DNA of 64,000 nt from Meloidogyne chitwoodi (GCA_015183035.1 JACZZP010000006.1:310001-374000), one strand, 5' to 3'; shown: positions 22,065-35,458, numbered from the stretch's first letter. Notes: a model not told the origin generated them from the letters alone. Translations and numbers: made by a program.

Positions 22065-24257
22065 TTACTCTTCCTTGATAATCTCTAAATCTATTGAAGC
22101 CGGTCGAGGTGGTAAAACATTGAGAGGAGCAGCAGAAGAATCAGTCTCTCCTTCAGAATTTGACAAAATAACCTAGAAATTATTTTAAAAATTAAAAAAG
22201 TAAAAATGTCTCACTGATGAATCAGCACCGGTGCATATATTGTTTGTTGCTCCTGTCCCGCTTATGACATTGTTTGCCTAAAATTTTTTAAAATAATTTT
22301 TCTGGTATTAAATTACGATCTAGCAAAACTAAAAATTTAAATTCCTAACAAAGTCTGGTTCCTGTTGCATAAACATATAATTAACTGTGCAGTTTTGCAT
22401 CTGTTGTGGCTGGTAGAATCGATACCCTTGTTGTTGATAATTATTTTGCATTTGTTGTGGTTGAACATATTGCTGTTGAACGCATTGTTGTGGTTGGAGC
22501 ATTTGTTGTGGTCGAACATATTGTTGAGGTTGGAACATTTGCTGTTGAACGCGTTGTTGTGGTTGAACGTATTGTCGAGGCTGTTGATCTGATAAAAATA
22601 TTAACTAGGTTATCAACAAATTTTCAAAATATTATGACCATTTATACACCTTAATTTAATAATGAAATATTAAATGAAAAAATCAAACACTCGTAATTAT
22701 AAAAAACTAACATTGTCTAAGTTGCTGAGCAAGTAACAGATTCTGCTCCGACAGATGTCTCGTTGTTTTGGCATTCATTTCCATTGTTTTGATTAATAGA
22801 TCTTTATCTGCTTCCAATTGTTTTATATATTCTCTTTGAGTACCAATCTTTAAATTATTCTTTAAAATTACAAAAAACATTATTTAAAATTATCAAAAAA
22901 AAGTAGAATAATATGCAATTAGATTAATATAAAAAAAGTTAATGGCTGTACTATAGTACACCGGACGCAAAATTTTGTATCAAAAGTTACCATTCGATTC
23001 GTCTCGACGAGCTGAGTCGGATGGTACTCTCTCATGATGCGGAAATGCCTAAAAGTCGAGATACAGACCCCCGAAAATCGAAAAACCATAGGGGGAAGTA
23101 AGCTCTACAAAGTGATTACCGCGGCTGCACCTAAATTATTTTCATTGAATTAATTATTTTGTTGTAATTTGCGCCGTAGAATAACGCATGTACCAAAAAG
23201 CCAACGAGAGATGGGCTCCCAAATCAAGAAGTCATAAAACACTCCCAATAGGTCCATGTTTGGCGTCTTCAAACAACTTCGATCCGTCATAACTTTGTTA
23301 ATAATCGTTCAATCAAACTGATTTTGGTTTCATTCGATAGGTCTCGAAGAGACCTATCGAATGAGCTATCATACTCCTATTTGAATTTTTACCCTCAAAA
23401 AGAACTTACTCCCCCCTTTGGGTTTTCGAATTTTAGGGGCTTGTATCTCGACTTTAAGGCATTTCCGCATCATGAGAGTAGTACCATTCGACTCAGCTCG
23501 TCGAGACGAATCGAATGGTATGTCTTTTGATACAAAATTTTGCGTCCGGTATACTATAGTATATCCAAGTTAATGGTAGCGCAGAAAATTAATCAAATCG
23601 ATGACATGTATATTTAAAAGGGCTATTCGTTGGTTAGTTCGAAAAAGGTAATTTACAATTTACATAATTTTGTGTTAGAAAAAACAATATAAAACAAACC
23701 TCAACATTATCTTCTAATTTCCTTTTTCTACACAAATTTCCAGGCGTTTTCAACGCGATTTGGTACCCATTCGTGGCATTATTGTCAGTAATGTTATTAC
23801 CTTCTTCACCAAAAATATGATACAACACCTGACTTTCATAACGATCTGTTCCGGAATATGTTAAACAACGCTAGAAATTTTTTAATTTTTTGATCATAAT
23901 TTTAAGAAAATAAATTAAAAAGATTATATCTAAAAAAATTAAACAAACTGGCTTCGAAAGTTCCTCCCATCTAAAAACAGCCAAAACTTTTTTATTAGCC
24001 TTTTCAGTTTTAACATTAGTGCCAATAAAATAAATGAAATGTGTTGGCTCGATTAAATATATATCTCCAACCCAAAGCCTTTGAAAAAATAAAAATTTTT
24101 TATTTAAACCTTTAAAATACCCGTCTTTTACTTTCTTCAACTTGATAGCATCGCGAGCAACCCATGAGCCAAGGTTAGTACTTGAACCTGTAACACAAAC
24201 AAATTGACCTTCCAAAACAGGAAAAGGAACAGAAACGGATAAATTAATTTTAGGCAT
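22065..24257 (-). CDS. CBM20-like / coiled-coil / Q-P-rich protein, copy B
   Basis: Seven exons (24257-24121, 24078-23949, 23870-23700, 22859-22712, 22588-22350, 22277-22215, 22172-22065) give 331 residues. The CBM20-like N-terminus (residues 1-90) has VSVPFPVLEGQFVCVTGSS, NLGSWVARDAIKLKKVKD, LWVGDIYLIEP and FRWEELSKP. A conserved linker (RCLTYSGTDRYE) follows, then a coiled coil (YIKQLEADKDLLIKTMEMNA). Next is an 80-residue tail of QPQQ repeats with periodic Tyr, Met and Cys. The C-terminus is Ser/Glu-rich and ends EIIKEE. No signal peptide or membrane segment. I know no family combining these parts, so the call rests on the CBM20 pattern only. The third intron holds a 620-bp foldback element. 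Copy A lies downstream on the same strand. Confidence 0.65.
22946..23566. mobile_element. Foldback MITE with 9-10 bp target duplication
   Basis: Inverted arms start CTGTACTATAGTACACCGGACG and end with its near-complement. Direct AAGTTAATGG copies flank it at 22936-22945 and 23567-23576. Arms of about 170 bp include CATTCGATTCGTCTCGACGA and ATGATGCGGAAATGCC. The interior holds GTGATTACCGCGGCTGCAC and GCGCCGTAGAATAACGCATG, both shared in opposite orientation with the element at 57280-58311. The long arms and the 9-10 bp duplication suggest a Mutator- or Merlin-type non-autonomous element. It sits in the third intron of CBM20-like copy B. Confidence 0.8.
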
Positions 24258-24703
24258 TTATGTAATTCCTTAATAAAATTATTAATTTAAATTAAAAATT
24301 AAATAAAAGTTGATTGGGTTTTTGTTAAAATCTTAACTTATCTCGCTCACAATCAGTCGGATAATAATATTAACTTTGGAAAAACATAAAAAGAATGAAA
24401 ACTAGTCCAATGCGAAAGAAAGTACAATTCAGAAACAGCGCAAAAATCGATACTTTTAGAAACTCTCCCTTGCCGCTTTTTTGTTGCAAAAATGAAATAA
24501 AAATTCAATTAAAAGTTAAATAAACTTTTTAGAAAATAAAAAATAAAAAATTACAACTTTCCGGGAATTATAAAATGTTTACGGAAAATACAACTGAAAT
24601 AAATTTTTTCTTTAACTTAATTATTAAATTTCCCTAAAATTTACTTTATTTAATTTTTTATTTTTAGAATTTTATTTTCTTTTATTTCTACTTCAACTTT
24701 AAA
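24258..24703. promoter_or_regulatory. Divergent intergenic region between CBM20-like copy B and COA4
   Basis: About 445 bp separate the divergent start codons. The part next to copy B is similar to the region upstream of copy A (21281-21740), including TTGATTGGGTTTTT, GCGCAAAAATCGATACTTTTA and ACTTTCCGGGAATTATAA-type blocks. The promoter was therefore duplicated with the gene. A TTTTTATTTTTAG acceptor at about 24667 may be a 5'UTR splice or trans-splice site for the COA4 gene. Confidence 0.5.
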
Positions 24704-24937
24704 ATGTCAGCACAAAACCCATCTTATTCAGAAACTCAAAATTCAAAAACAACTGAAGCAGATCAACTTGATTTAGTGGAAAAATCATTGCGTGCTAATG
24801 GTTGTTGGGAGACTCATTTAAATCTTTCTGAATGTGTGGCTAATCGAAGGGATTGGAGAGCTTGTCAAGTGGAAGTTAAAGCATTACAAGATTGCATGAA
24901 AAAGGCAAATGAGAGGAAGAGAAATTTGAAAGAATAG
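24704..24937 (+). CDS. COA4/CHCHD8-like cytochrome c oxidase assembly factor
   Basis: Single uninterrupted 77-residue frame. It has the twin CX9C pattern of small mitochondrial intermembrane-space proteins: Cys34-Cys44 and Cys54-Cys64, each pair separated by nine residues. The block CVANRRDWRACQVEVKALQD fits COA4 (CHCHD8), which carries a QDWRQCQ-type centre at the same place. Such proteins are oxidised by the Mia40 relay, fold as a helical hairpin and support complex IV assembly. The N-terminus is polar with no presequence, as expected for a Mia40 substrate. The gene is divergent from the CBM20-like copy B and convergent with the BAIAP3-like gene that ends 150 bp downstream. Confidence 0.82.
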   Translation: MSAQNPSYSETQNSKTTEADQLDLVEKSLRANGCWETHLNLSECVANRRDWRACQVEVKALQDCMKKANERKRNLKE

Positions 24938-25088
24938 GAAATTATTAAAATTTTTTGATTTGAAAGGTTTCATTTTTTTAATTTTATTATTGTTTTTAAT
25001 AGATAAATTTCAATAAAAAATATATACATTAAATAAAATATAAAAATATTTACAAATTTAATTTTAAATTTGCTAATAAACTTTTTAT

Positions 25089-28000
25089 TTAATAAGTAGC
25101 AGATAATGATCGAATAAATTCCTCAGCTTCCCTATCCTCTTTTCTTGAAGATAGAACAGCCAGTATTGTTGGATTTGTTGCTAAAATTAAAAGGAAAATA
25201 AAATGTTAATTTTTAGAAAAAAACCTCTAGTTGAGGGATGTGTTAACACTAAATTAAATTGTAATGGAAGTGTATTTCCTGTACGTAAGGGTGGATTGTT
25301 GGTAGTAGAAGCATTGTTAGCCTGATATTAATTAAAAGAATATTTATTAAAATTTTACTGAAAATTCCATTAAGAATAATTAAAACTTTCCGGAAACAAA
25401 ATATAAATAATTAAAACTACGAAAATATAAATAATTAAAACTTTACGAAAATATAAATAATTAAAACTTTCCGCAAACAAAATATAAATAAATCTTTCCG
25501 GAAATTTTTTAAAGATTAAAAAAAGTTACTTTAGCTTGTCTATTTCTATTTAAATGCTGATTTTCACTTCTATTTGTCGGTTGTTGACCACCTGAAGATA
25601 TTTTATCTATAGCAAAACCGGGAACTTCTCTTAAATCAAGAAATGCTTCTCCAGCAAAATCATTAGACTTAAAAAATTTAAAATTATTAAATATATTAAA
25701 AATAATTAAACTTTAAGAAAATCATGATCCATAATAACAAAATGGACAAGTGCACATTGTGGTAATATTGAAGGAACATTACTATAATTTTTTAAATAAA
25801 AATTAATATTTCTATTAAAAATAATTTTTTTAATTTAAAAAGATTTAATTTTTATTAAAATCATTTAAAAAACTAACAATTCAAAAGTTTCACCAAAAAT
25901 TGGATTTAGGCAAGAATTAACAACCTTAAAGAAAATAGAAATTTTAAAAAATTCTAAAATATTTTTTAAAAAATTTTAAAAATAAAATTCAACTAATTTT
26001 ACCTTAGTTTTTGCATTACTTGTTTCAGTAAAGTGCACTTTAGGTAATAATTCAATAACTACATAAGGGTCACTCAAACCATTTGAATCTAATGGAATTA
26101 TTTGTTTAGCACTTAGAATTTCAATTACAAGAATTTGTGAATTTGCATTAAAATAAGCACGTAAATTAAGTATTCCATATTTACATTCTGTTACCTTTTA
26201 AAAAATTTTTAATTATTAAAAAAGGCAAAAATAGGAAAAGTAAAGGGAGGGGTCGGTTGAGTGCCAACCTTCATAACTTTTGTTTAAAAGGTCCAATTTT
26301 AATAATTTTTGTACCATTCGATAGAGGAGAAAATTTGCTACAAAATAGAAACGAAAAAATTTTTTTGAAGAAAAGATAAAAAAAGTTATGATTAAAAAAC
26401 CGAAGGCTGTCTTCTCTCCAGAAATTTTTAAAATATTAAAAAAATATTTTTTACTTCTTGCTGTGCTTTAATTAATTCTCGATAGTACAATTCTATTAGA
26501 TTCTCTGTAGACATTTGAAAAAGGGATATTTGTTCGTGAAAATGACGATAATCAGCTGATTGAGCGAATGATTCAACTGCTATCCCCTTTAAAAAATTAA
26601 CATTAAAAATAAATATATTTTTTACTTTTCCATCAGCATGAAAAAAATCTAATAAAATTGCAAGTGCATCAGTTAAACGACGATAGAATATAGGTTCTTG
26701 ACCAATATTCTCATTTACACATTCTTGAAAAAGTTTGAGCAGCAAATGAACTTGAGAATACATTACACGTGTAAACTAAAAATTGTTATTTAAATAAATT
26801 TAGTGCAAAAATTGTTGGAAAATTCTAAAAAATTCAGAATTTCTGATTTTGTAAAAAATAGAATTTTTAATTAAAAAACAGAATTTCTGTTCTTATAAAA
26901 AATCATAATTTCTGATTTTGTAAAAAAAATCAGAATCGAATTCTGATTTTATAAAAAATCAGAATTTTATTTTTCTGATATTACATTTCTATGTAGAAGG
27001 CATCTATGTACAAGAGACAACTCTCCATCCAATAATTTAATTAAAGGTTTAAGGCAATCATCTGTTGGACAAGCTGATGGACTCCAGACCAAGTGGAAAA
27101 TTGTCTTTTAAATATTTTTTTGAATTTAATTAAATTTAAAAAATTTTACTTTTTTATATTTTGCTATTTGTCGAAAAACAAATTGATCTAAAGTTAAAAT
27201 TTAATATAAAATTAAATTTTAAATTGCCTATCAATGATTCAATTTGTTCAACAATATTTTGGCTACAATTGTCTAATTGCTGTTCAATTTGGTTACGTAT
27301 TGTAGAATTTTCCTAAAACATGTTAAAAAAATAAAAAAAGTTCAAAATTCTGATTTTCAGAATTTTCTGATTTTTTATCTAAAAAACTTACATTAACATA
27401 GAATCCATCTCCATCAATTTCATCAAGTTTTAGCCTATCTGCACATGTCAAAGAACGACGTACTTGTTCACAACTATTAATTAATGCAGTAAAATGATCA
27501 ATTTGTTCAATAGTAATTTGTTCAGAAATATTTTGTTTATTTAAATTTCCAAAATCAAAGGAACGACGCATAATAATTTGATCGGTAAAATGCTTAGATA
27601 TTTTACAAAGTAAACGAATTAATCTAAAAAAAAATATTTTTATCAAAATAAATAATATTCTGAAAAATTCTGATTTTTTAAAATTCAGAAATTTCCTTAT
27701 AATATAATTAATATTTTTATTTACCTAATTGTTAGTGAAGCGCGTAGTTGCATGTTTTCAACCTGAAAATAATGTAGAAAGTAAATAAGAAAAATATAGA
27801 ATTTTATTTGTAAAATAAATATGGAAAAATAAACTTAAGTTTTAACTAGGAAAAGAACTGTAAAGTTTCCGTAAAAAAGTTTAAAATAAACTTTTCCGGA
27901 AAACATAAATAAATAAATGTTATTAAGTTTAAAAAACAGCTTCTATAAAGTTTATTTTTTAAAGTTCTATTTTCCGGAAAACATACAATACACAAAAGAA

Positions 28001-31000
28001 AAATAAAACATTTCAAGGAACTGTAATTTAAACTGTTAAAATAAAAGCTTACACGTAAACGTTCCCATATAAAAATTAATTGCTCTAGAATATGACAAGC
28101 ATCCATTGCTGATACAGTCTGTCTAATATCGTTATTTAAAAGAATTATTGGACTTTGGCAATCCAAATTAAGGGAAAGATCAAGACGAGAGAATGCGTGG
28201 ACTAATAATTAAGAATTTTAATTTAATAATTTAATTTTAAAAATTATTAGTTCTCTACCTTGAGCAAATTCTAACCATCTCTGAATTGCTCTATCAAAAT
28301 GCGCAGACCAATCTAATTGTTCCATTCTATATTGAAAATGTCCAGTTGTCCCAGTCATTAAAATGTGTCTATACCCGGCAAACTCATTCAAGGCTAAATG
28401 GACTTGTAAAATTGGTAAAAGTATTTGTTTTTCATCATCAATATTGTTATTATGTTGATTTTCTTCATGATGACATAACTGAGTTATAGCACGTAAATCG
28501 GAACAGTCTTCAGACATCATTTCACTAATTATATGTTCGTGTAACTGTGAAAATTTATTTATTTCTTCCGGAAAATAATAAAATTATCTAAACTGTAAAC
28601 TTTCCGGAAAAATCAAAGTAAAAAATCAGATTTTCTGTTTAAGATTTTAAAACTGATTTTCACAAAATCAGAATATCTGAAAATCAGAATTTTTAAAATC
28701 AGAATTTCTAAAAGTCAGAATTTCTGAAAAGCAGAATTTTTAAAAATCAGAATTTCTGAAAAGCAGAATTTCTAAAAGTCAGAATTTCTGTAAATCATAA
28801 TTTTTAAAAATCAGAATTTCTGATTTTCTCTCCGTAAAATAATAAAATATAACTTCCGTAAAATAAAATTTCTGGAACCGGAAAATTTTAATTGAGAGTG
28901 TTAAAATAATTAGAGATATAATAAAATTAATATTACCAATAAATCAAAAGTGCAATAACTAATATCTGCATACTTAACAATTTCAGACATTTCTTGCTTA
29001 AAAAGTTCTTCAAATTTTGAACTTCTTTCTAATGTAGTGTTAAGGGAATGAATTAATAAATATAAACGATTAATTGCCCCACAATTATAATTTTTATTAT
29101 TTTTGGTAATTTCTTCAATATTTAATAAAATAGCATTAAAATGGAGATGAGCACTTTTTTCCTTAAAAATTTAATTTTAAATTTTTTTAGATAAGCTAAA
29201 AATTATAAAAATAAAAAGAATTATGTTTACTAAAAGTTCTCGCATTTCTGTACGAAAATGAGTTTGATATGGAACCAAATGAGCAAAAACTGAGCTTTCA
29301 CGGACTAACCTAAAAATTAGAGAAACTTAATTATAAATAATATTTTAATTTTTAAATATTTTATTTTTTATAACAAATTAAACTTTCAATATATTTAAAA
29401 ATCTAAAAACCTATAACATTTAAGCATTTCACCAAAAGATTCAAGTTCTGAACGTTTCGGAGAAGGGGATCGACGCCTGGAGCCAGAACGCACTCTAATC
29501 CTAAGTCGATGTCTTAAAATTGCAGAGCGACAAAATTCGCTAAATTGAAGCAAAGAGTCGGCAAGAACGTATTCTTCATCCTTATATAATTTAGATTTTG
29601 TAAAAAAATTAAACTTTCCGGAAAATTGTTTTGTAAAACCTTCCGGAAAAGAGGATTAAGAAATAATTTAGTAAAATAAACTTTCCGGAATGTATATAAA
29701 TTAACAATTTTTTAAATTATTTTAGTAAAAAAAATAAAAAATTGCCTTGTCAAGCTCCATAGGCTTCCATTTGCTAATAAGTCTAGAAAATGTTTCAGAG
29801 ATCAATTCAAATGAAATACCCATTCCAATCATTTGAATATAAGCTAACCATTGACTAAAAATAAAAATTAAATAAAAAATATTTCTTCAAAAAATAAAAT
29901 AATCTTAAGAGTTTAAAAATACAAACCACATTAATTGATGTAATTCTGTCAAATCACTTTGTATTGCATGTTGGTGTAATATAAGTAATGCTAAATCTGG
30001 TAATTCCCCACGAAATGTACAAACTGGGTCTCCTTTTCTACCAATTTCAAAATGTGAGAATTGTCTTAAAAGGTCTTTGTGTTGTTGGACATCTACTAAA
30101 CCATCAGCATCATCATCTAAGAAAATAAAATCATCGTTGCGTTGTTCTTCAGTGCTTGATAGACGATGTTCTTCTCTAGTACTTAAAAGAAGTTTGTTAT
30201 TACACTTAATAATAATTAAATAAAACTTAAAAAAGCCTCAAGTTTAAACTTAAAACTTATCCGGAAAAAATAAAGAAGAAAAACTTAAAGAGAAAATAAG
30301 ACTGTAAACTTTCCGGAAAATACTAATAGAAGAAAATAAAACTTCGGAATACATTTAATTATTATTATAGGCTTAATTATTGTATTAATAAATAAAACTT
30401 TCCGGAAAATAATTTTAAACGTTTTTATTATTAATTCACCTTAACCACATTTTAAGCTTAATTTGCCCAGAAACATCTGACTTTTCCGATCTTTTCTCCA
30501 AATTAAACCATTCTTCAACTCCAGTAGAAGGTATTTCTCCAAGGGAAAATGTTAATGAACCAAGAAAGTCATCAACTAATCCATCACCTCCACCCCCACA
30601 ACTTGCGCCAGAACTTGCTCTAGCACTTTGTGTTACTTCTTTAAAGTAGCGACCTAATCCTTTGAGACCTTGTACTTGATTGAGTGATGAAACTACATCT
30701 AATACACTTCGATTTTCATCGTCATGATCCCTTAAAAACAAATATCTATAATTTATAGAAATGAACTCAATTACCATATATCCAAGTGAAAACGATCAGT
30801 ACAATCTCCTACTATAAATTGAAACTTTTCATTCCATTTTGGATTTAGAGTTTTTCGTTGGACAGAAGAAGCTTTTATTATACGTGCAGGTATTCCATCA
30901 CCCGTTTGTTCAAAAGCTGCCTCTAATTTTTCTCTTCTAGAAGCTCCAGCAGGTAAAGCCTTACGTCTGAATGAGCCACTAAGACGTTGAAGGACTCTAC

Positions 31001-32470
31001 GATGTTGAGGAGGTTTTCCAGTAGAATTATTATTTTGTTCTTCTTCAGGGGAATCCTAATAAAATAATTATTTATGTTCTAAAAATATTCCATTATTAAT
31101 GACTTGAGAAAAATTTGTTGCAGTCGTTACCTCAGGCTGGTCCTGTTGTTCTTCTGCACCTTTAGATGATGGAGATGAAGATGGAATCACTCCCAACATA
31201 ACAAAAGGATCAGAGAAGCCATCTCTATTAATTATTTATTTTTTAAATATTTTAATACTTATTTTAAAAGACATACATATCTTTAGCTATTAAATCCCTA
31301 GCTTCCAACAGTAAAACGTTCAAAAGCAAAATTGGTGGTTTTTCGCTTAGAGCTTTTTCTACGAGTGCTTTATGTGTCTTTTCGTCTATTTGGAATGCTG
31401 TTTTAGCATATTGAAGTAATTGTTCATCACTAGAAGCACCTATAACTCCTCCAACAGAAGCTGAACTTGACTTTTTTCCAATTCGATGTAATATTGTATA
31501 AACAGTTTCCAAATAGAGATCCTACAAATTTTATAATAATTAATTGTTTATTTTCCGGAAAATTCTATAGAAAATTCTATTGTATTTGCTAACTCATTGC
31601 ACAAGAATTTATATATTTTAATATGAGAAAATTCCATAAGTTTTTATTTATTGTGCAAAATTTCCGGAATGTTTTAAATTATTGTAGTAAATTAAGGAAT
31701 ATTCCGGAAAGTTTATTTAAAAAATTGTATATTTTATTGTATTTTCCGGAAAGTTTACAATTTTAGTTAAATAATTATTTTTAAAACTTTTTTTGTTTTC
31801 CGGAAAGCTTTAATACCGGTAAGTTTATTTTAATAAATACCTATATTTTATTGTATTTTTCGGAAAGTTTACCAAGTTTATTAATATTTTTGTATTTTCC
31901 TTAAAACTTGCTAATAAACTTAAAAAATACATTTATATGTTTCTTTTGTTGTTCCACATCTTTAGAGGGGGGTCGAAGTGAGAATTGTCCAAAACGTTCA
32001 ACCAATTGTTTGCTACTACTAATACAATTTTTAATAGACTTTTTAGTGTCAAGTATGAGTTGTGAATTATTTGTTTCAATATATTTATTAGGCAAAATAG
32101 TTGTCAAGTCAATATCTTCTTTAATTGAGAGACGTTCAAAAAAGTGTCCATCTGAGGATTGTACACTATAAAAAATTTATTTAAAAATTATTTAAAAATT
32201 AATTTAAAATTAATTAATAATTTTATAATATTTTTAAAAATTTAATAATATTTTTAAATTAATTATAAATTTTTTTTCAAACATTTCTCTCCGTTCCCTC
32301 ACTCTTCCAGCATTTTCCTCTTCTTCATCAAAAGAAGCAGCAAAATCTCTAGAAACTTGTCTGATATACCCCGCTGCTCTGTTAATATGTCCACGTGCCC
32401 AACTTTGAATTTTACCAACAGATGAAGCCGAATTATTACAATTACTTGTTTTTCTTTTCCATTCTGACAT
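25089..32470 (-). CDS. BAIAP3/Munc13-4-like protein (C2-MUN-C2)
   Basis: Large minus-strand gene of more than twenty exons, start at 32470. The N-terminus ([27 protein letters not shown] region) precedes a first C2 domain at 31512-30440: [44 protein letters not shown] and [10 protein letters not shown]. The central exons (30200-26430) form a long helical region typical of the MUN domain. The second C2 domain (26200-25600) reads [44 protein letters not shown] and [15 protein letters not shown]. Aspartates that bind calcium are present in both C2 domains. The family (UNC13D, BAIAP3) primes dense-core vesicles and lysosome-related granules at SNAREs. Introns are rich in a TTTCCGGAAA motif. Exon limits in the middle were not all resolved. 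Confidence 0.8.
26225..26425. repeat. Foldback-family remnant in BAIAP3-like intron
   Basis: A GC-richer intronic segment with TTCATAACTTTTGTTTAAAA, GTACCATTCGATAGAGG and a complementary AGTTATGATTAAAA near the other end. Wording and order resemble the interior of the elements at 22946 and 57280, but the copy is short and diverged. Confidence 0.45.
28620..28835. repeat. AATCAGAATTTCTGA tandem array in BAIAP3-like intron
   Basis: About ten degenerate units of 17-20 bp with core AATCAGAATTTCTGAAA. The unit is partly palindromic (TCAGAATTTCTGA) and is a variant of the motif in the NLP-like gene intron. Confidence 0.8.
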
Positions 32471-35449
32471 TTTTTATATTTTTATAATAATATTGGAAGG
32501 GAGAAAATTGATAAAGAAAAATATAATAATTTAATTAACATTTTTGTTTTAATTTGTTTTTTCTATAAAATTTAATTTAAATTAAAAAAATATTTTAAAA
32601 AGATTAAAATTTTTATTTTTTCTTTTTCCTAATTTTGCTAAATAAGGCAATTTATGAAAAAGTCAACAAATAATTTTTTTCTCAAAGAAAGTGTCAGTGT
32701 GTAAATGCAGTTGACGCGCGATTGACGTAAAAGAATAGATAAGGAACAAATTAGAAAAAGCTGAAATATTGGGTTAGAAAAGACCGGAAATCGGAACAGA
32801 AAAAATAAAAAAATTTAAAGAGTCTATTAATGAATGAGTGGGTGTAATGATAAGAAAAAATTAAATTTATGTGAAAATATTCTTTAAAAAAATTTTTTTT
32901 AATTTATTGAGTAAAAATAGAAAATAAATAGAATTAAAAAAAATTAAATTAATTATTTAAATAAATTATTCCAAGAAAGGAATGTATGTAGGTATGATAT
33001 CATTTTTACAAAGAAAGAGAAAAAATATTTTTTAAACTTAAAAATTTTATTTTTGATAAGAAAAAATAATTATTACACTATAAAATTTTTAGATAAAATG
33101 AAAATATTTTTTATTTTAATTTTGACCTTTTTTAAATTTGACATTTTTTAAATTTGACCTTTTTTAAATTTTTACAATATTAATTAAATTTAGTAACTAT
33201 TTATACTTAAATTTATAATTTGTTGCTACTCTTTTAAAACTTTCCTAATACAGTATCTACTTAAATAAACTTAACAGCTAAAAATACATAAATAATTTTT
33301 TCCGTAAGGTTTTAAATCAAAATTTAAATATATGTACATAATATATCAAGTTTATTTAATTTTTTACTGTATTCTTTCCAGAAAGTTGTAAAAAATAATA
33401 AATTTTACAATTTAATAAAGTAATATGTATCTATAAGATTAATTTTATTATTTGGGCATTTTCATTTTATATAAATATTCCTTCTTCCAACGCTTTTTTT
33501 AATATATATTTTCTGTCTTTCCCGCCCTCATAGAACATTAAAAAAAAATTTTTTTTGCTTTTATGTTATGCATGAAAGAAGACCAGAAAATATAGTTGGT
33601 ATGTAATGAATTCTTTTTTTTTTCTTTTTTAGGCATTTTTTTAAAAAAAAGCTTTTTGGAGGGAAGAAAAGCCAAATAGAAGAAAAAAAGAAAAATGAAC
33701 AGAAAAAAAATTTTTGAAAGAAAATTAAATAGAAAAAAGTGAAAAAAGGCGGATGAGAAAAAATATAAAAAAATAATCAGTAGAAAGAGTATAATAAATT
33801 TTCTTGGAAATGCCACCCATTTTTAGTGGCTTAAAAAAAAATAATAATAAAAATTGGTTGTTTGGTTTTATTGGTTTTTTATTCAATTTTTTTATTAATT
33901 TTTTAATTTTATTCTTATGTATAATTTTAATAAAAATATATATCTTCTATTTTTATTTTTTTTTTAATAAATTGGATATATACATATTAAAATTTATAAT
34001 TGTTTTTTTATTGAAATTAAAAAAAAAATTTTTTTTTAATTGGAGGATAAGTAATAAAATAATGAAAAAATAATTAAAAATCAAAAAAAAAAAATAATAA
34101 AATTTTAGTTGTCCTCAGATTTTGTAAAATTGGATTTTTAAAAGAAAGAAGAAAATAAGTCTATACTTTTTTACTAAATAATTTGAGAACAATTAGAGAG
34201 TTGTCTTATGAGAGAAAATAAATGTTAGCACGCGCGGCACGCAAAAAAAAAAATAATTTTTTACTTTTAAAGCAAAAAAAAATAAAATAAAATTTTAGAG
34301 AGATAAAAAATAAAGTAATGAATTACTAAGGGAAACTTGGGAATTTTTTAAAATTTAGATAAAATTAAATTAAATAATAAATATATGTGACAATTAAATA
34401 AATAAGAAAAAAAGAAATGAAACAATTTTGATTTAGGTATTTATAAACTGAAGCATGCAAACTTAAGTGTTTTCTAAGAGTGACATTTTAATATCAAGTT
34501 TTAAATTTAAATAAACTTGTAGCGCAAACTTAAACTTGAAAGTTTGCAACTTAGAAAATTAAACTTAAAGTTAAATAAACTTGTATTCGCAAACTTAAAC
34601 AAGAAAGTTTGCAAGTTAGAAAATTAAACTTTTTAAGGTTGCAAATTTTCCCTAAAAATACTATAAAAATGAAGTACTTAGCGCCGAAAAGACCCTAGAC
34701 ATAAAAAATAATATATCAGGCTTAAAAAATTAGTAAAATAATTTTATAAAAAATTGTAGAGTATCTAAAAATTAAGAAGAAAACAAAAACAAAATAAATA
34801 AATTATAAAAAAGATAAACAACACTGACAGAATATATTAGAGAGTAAAATAGTGAAAATAGACATTTACCAACCAACAAAAAATATTTTAGTAAAATAAC
34901 AGTGTGCGTGAGATTAGAATGGCACACAAACAAATATATATATTTGTCTAAAAGGGCAAAGCTGGCACTGAAAAAAAAAAAATTTTTTTTTAGTAGAAGG
35001 AAAAGAAAAGTGAGAGTAAAGGAAAGGGAACAACGCTACAAGTGTACAAGTCTGTTACACAGTTACAATTTAATAAAAGAAGAAAAGAAACTTAAAAAGG
35101 TTACAATATAACTATATTTTATACTCTTTTAATAGTAGTAGCAGACTTAAGTTTATTTTTTGAATTTAAAAATAAAAGAAGAGAAAAAATGTATTTTATT
35201 GAAGAATAAAATTTTTTTAAATTAGAAAAATTAAAAAAAATTTTTAATTAAATGAGCAATTAAAAAATAAAAAAATAGCTCTTATTTAACCTAAAAAAAA
35301 TTTTTTTTTCATCGTAAAATAAATATTATAGGTTACAGAGCATAGAGATGTTGGAGGGTCGTTTTGGCGCGCGTCCAAAAATAAAAATTAAAAATTTTTT
35401 ATTTTTTTTAATTTTATATTAAATCTCATTTTGTTTATTATTTTCTGAA
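32471..35449. other. Gene-free AT-rich spacer
   Basis: No supportable gene. A 90-codon hydrophobic frame at 33804-34073 is A/T-driven. A pair of about 70-bp direct repeats at 34505-34625 is built on GCAAACTTAAACTTGAAAGTTTGC-type short hairpins. A GC patch GGTCGTTTTGGCGCGCGTCC sits at 35358. Confidence 0.5.
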
Positions 35450-35458
35450 ATGAACAAA

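Noticed and set aside
23324..23530. Open frame sharing a peptide (SFDRSRR-LSNELSYS) with one at 57588-57776
   Set aside because: The similarity comes from shared foldback-element DNA. The frames span the inverted arms and have no coding features.
33804..34073. 89-codon hydrophobic open frame, plus strand
   Set aside because: Phe/Ile/Leu/Lys run driven by T- and A-rich DNA, with no start context or homology signal.
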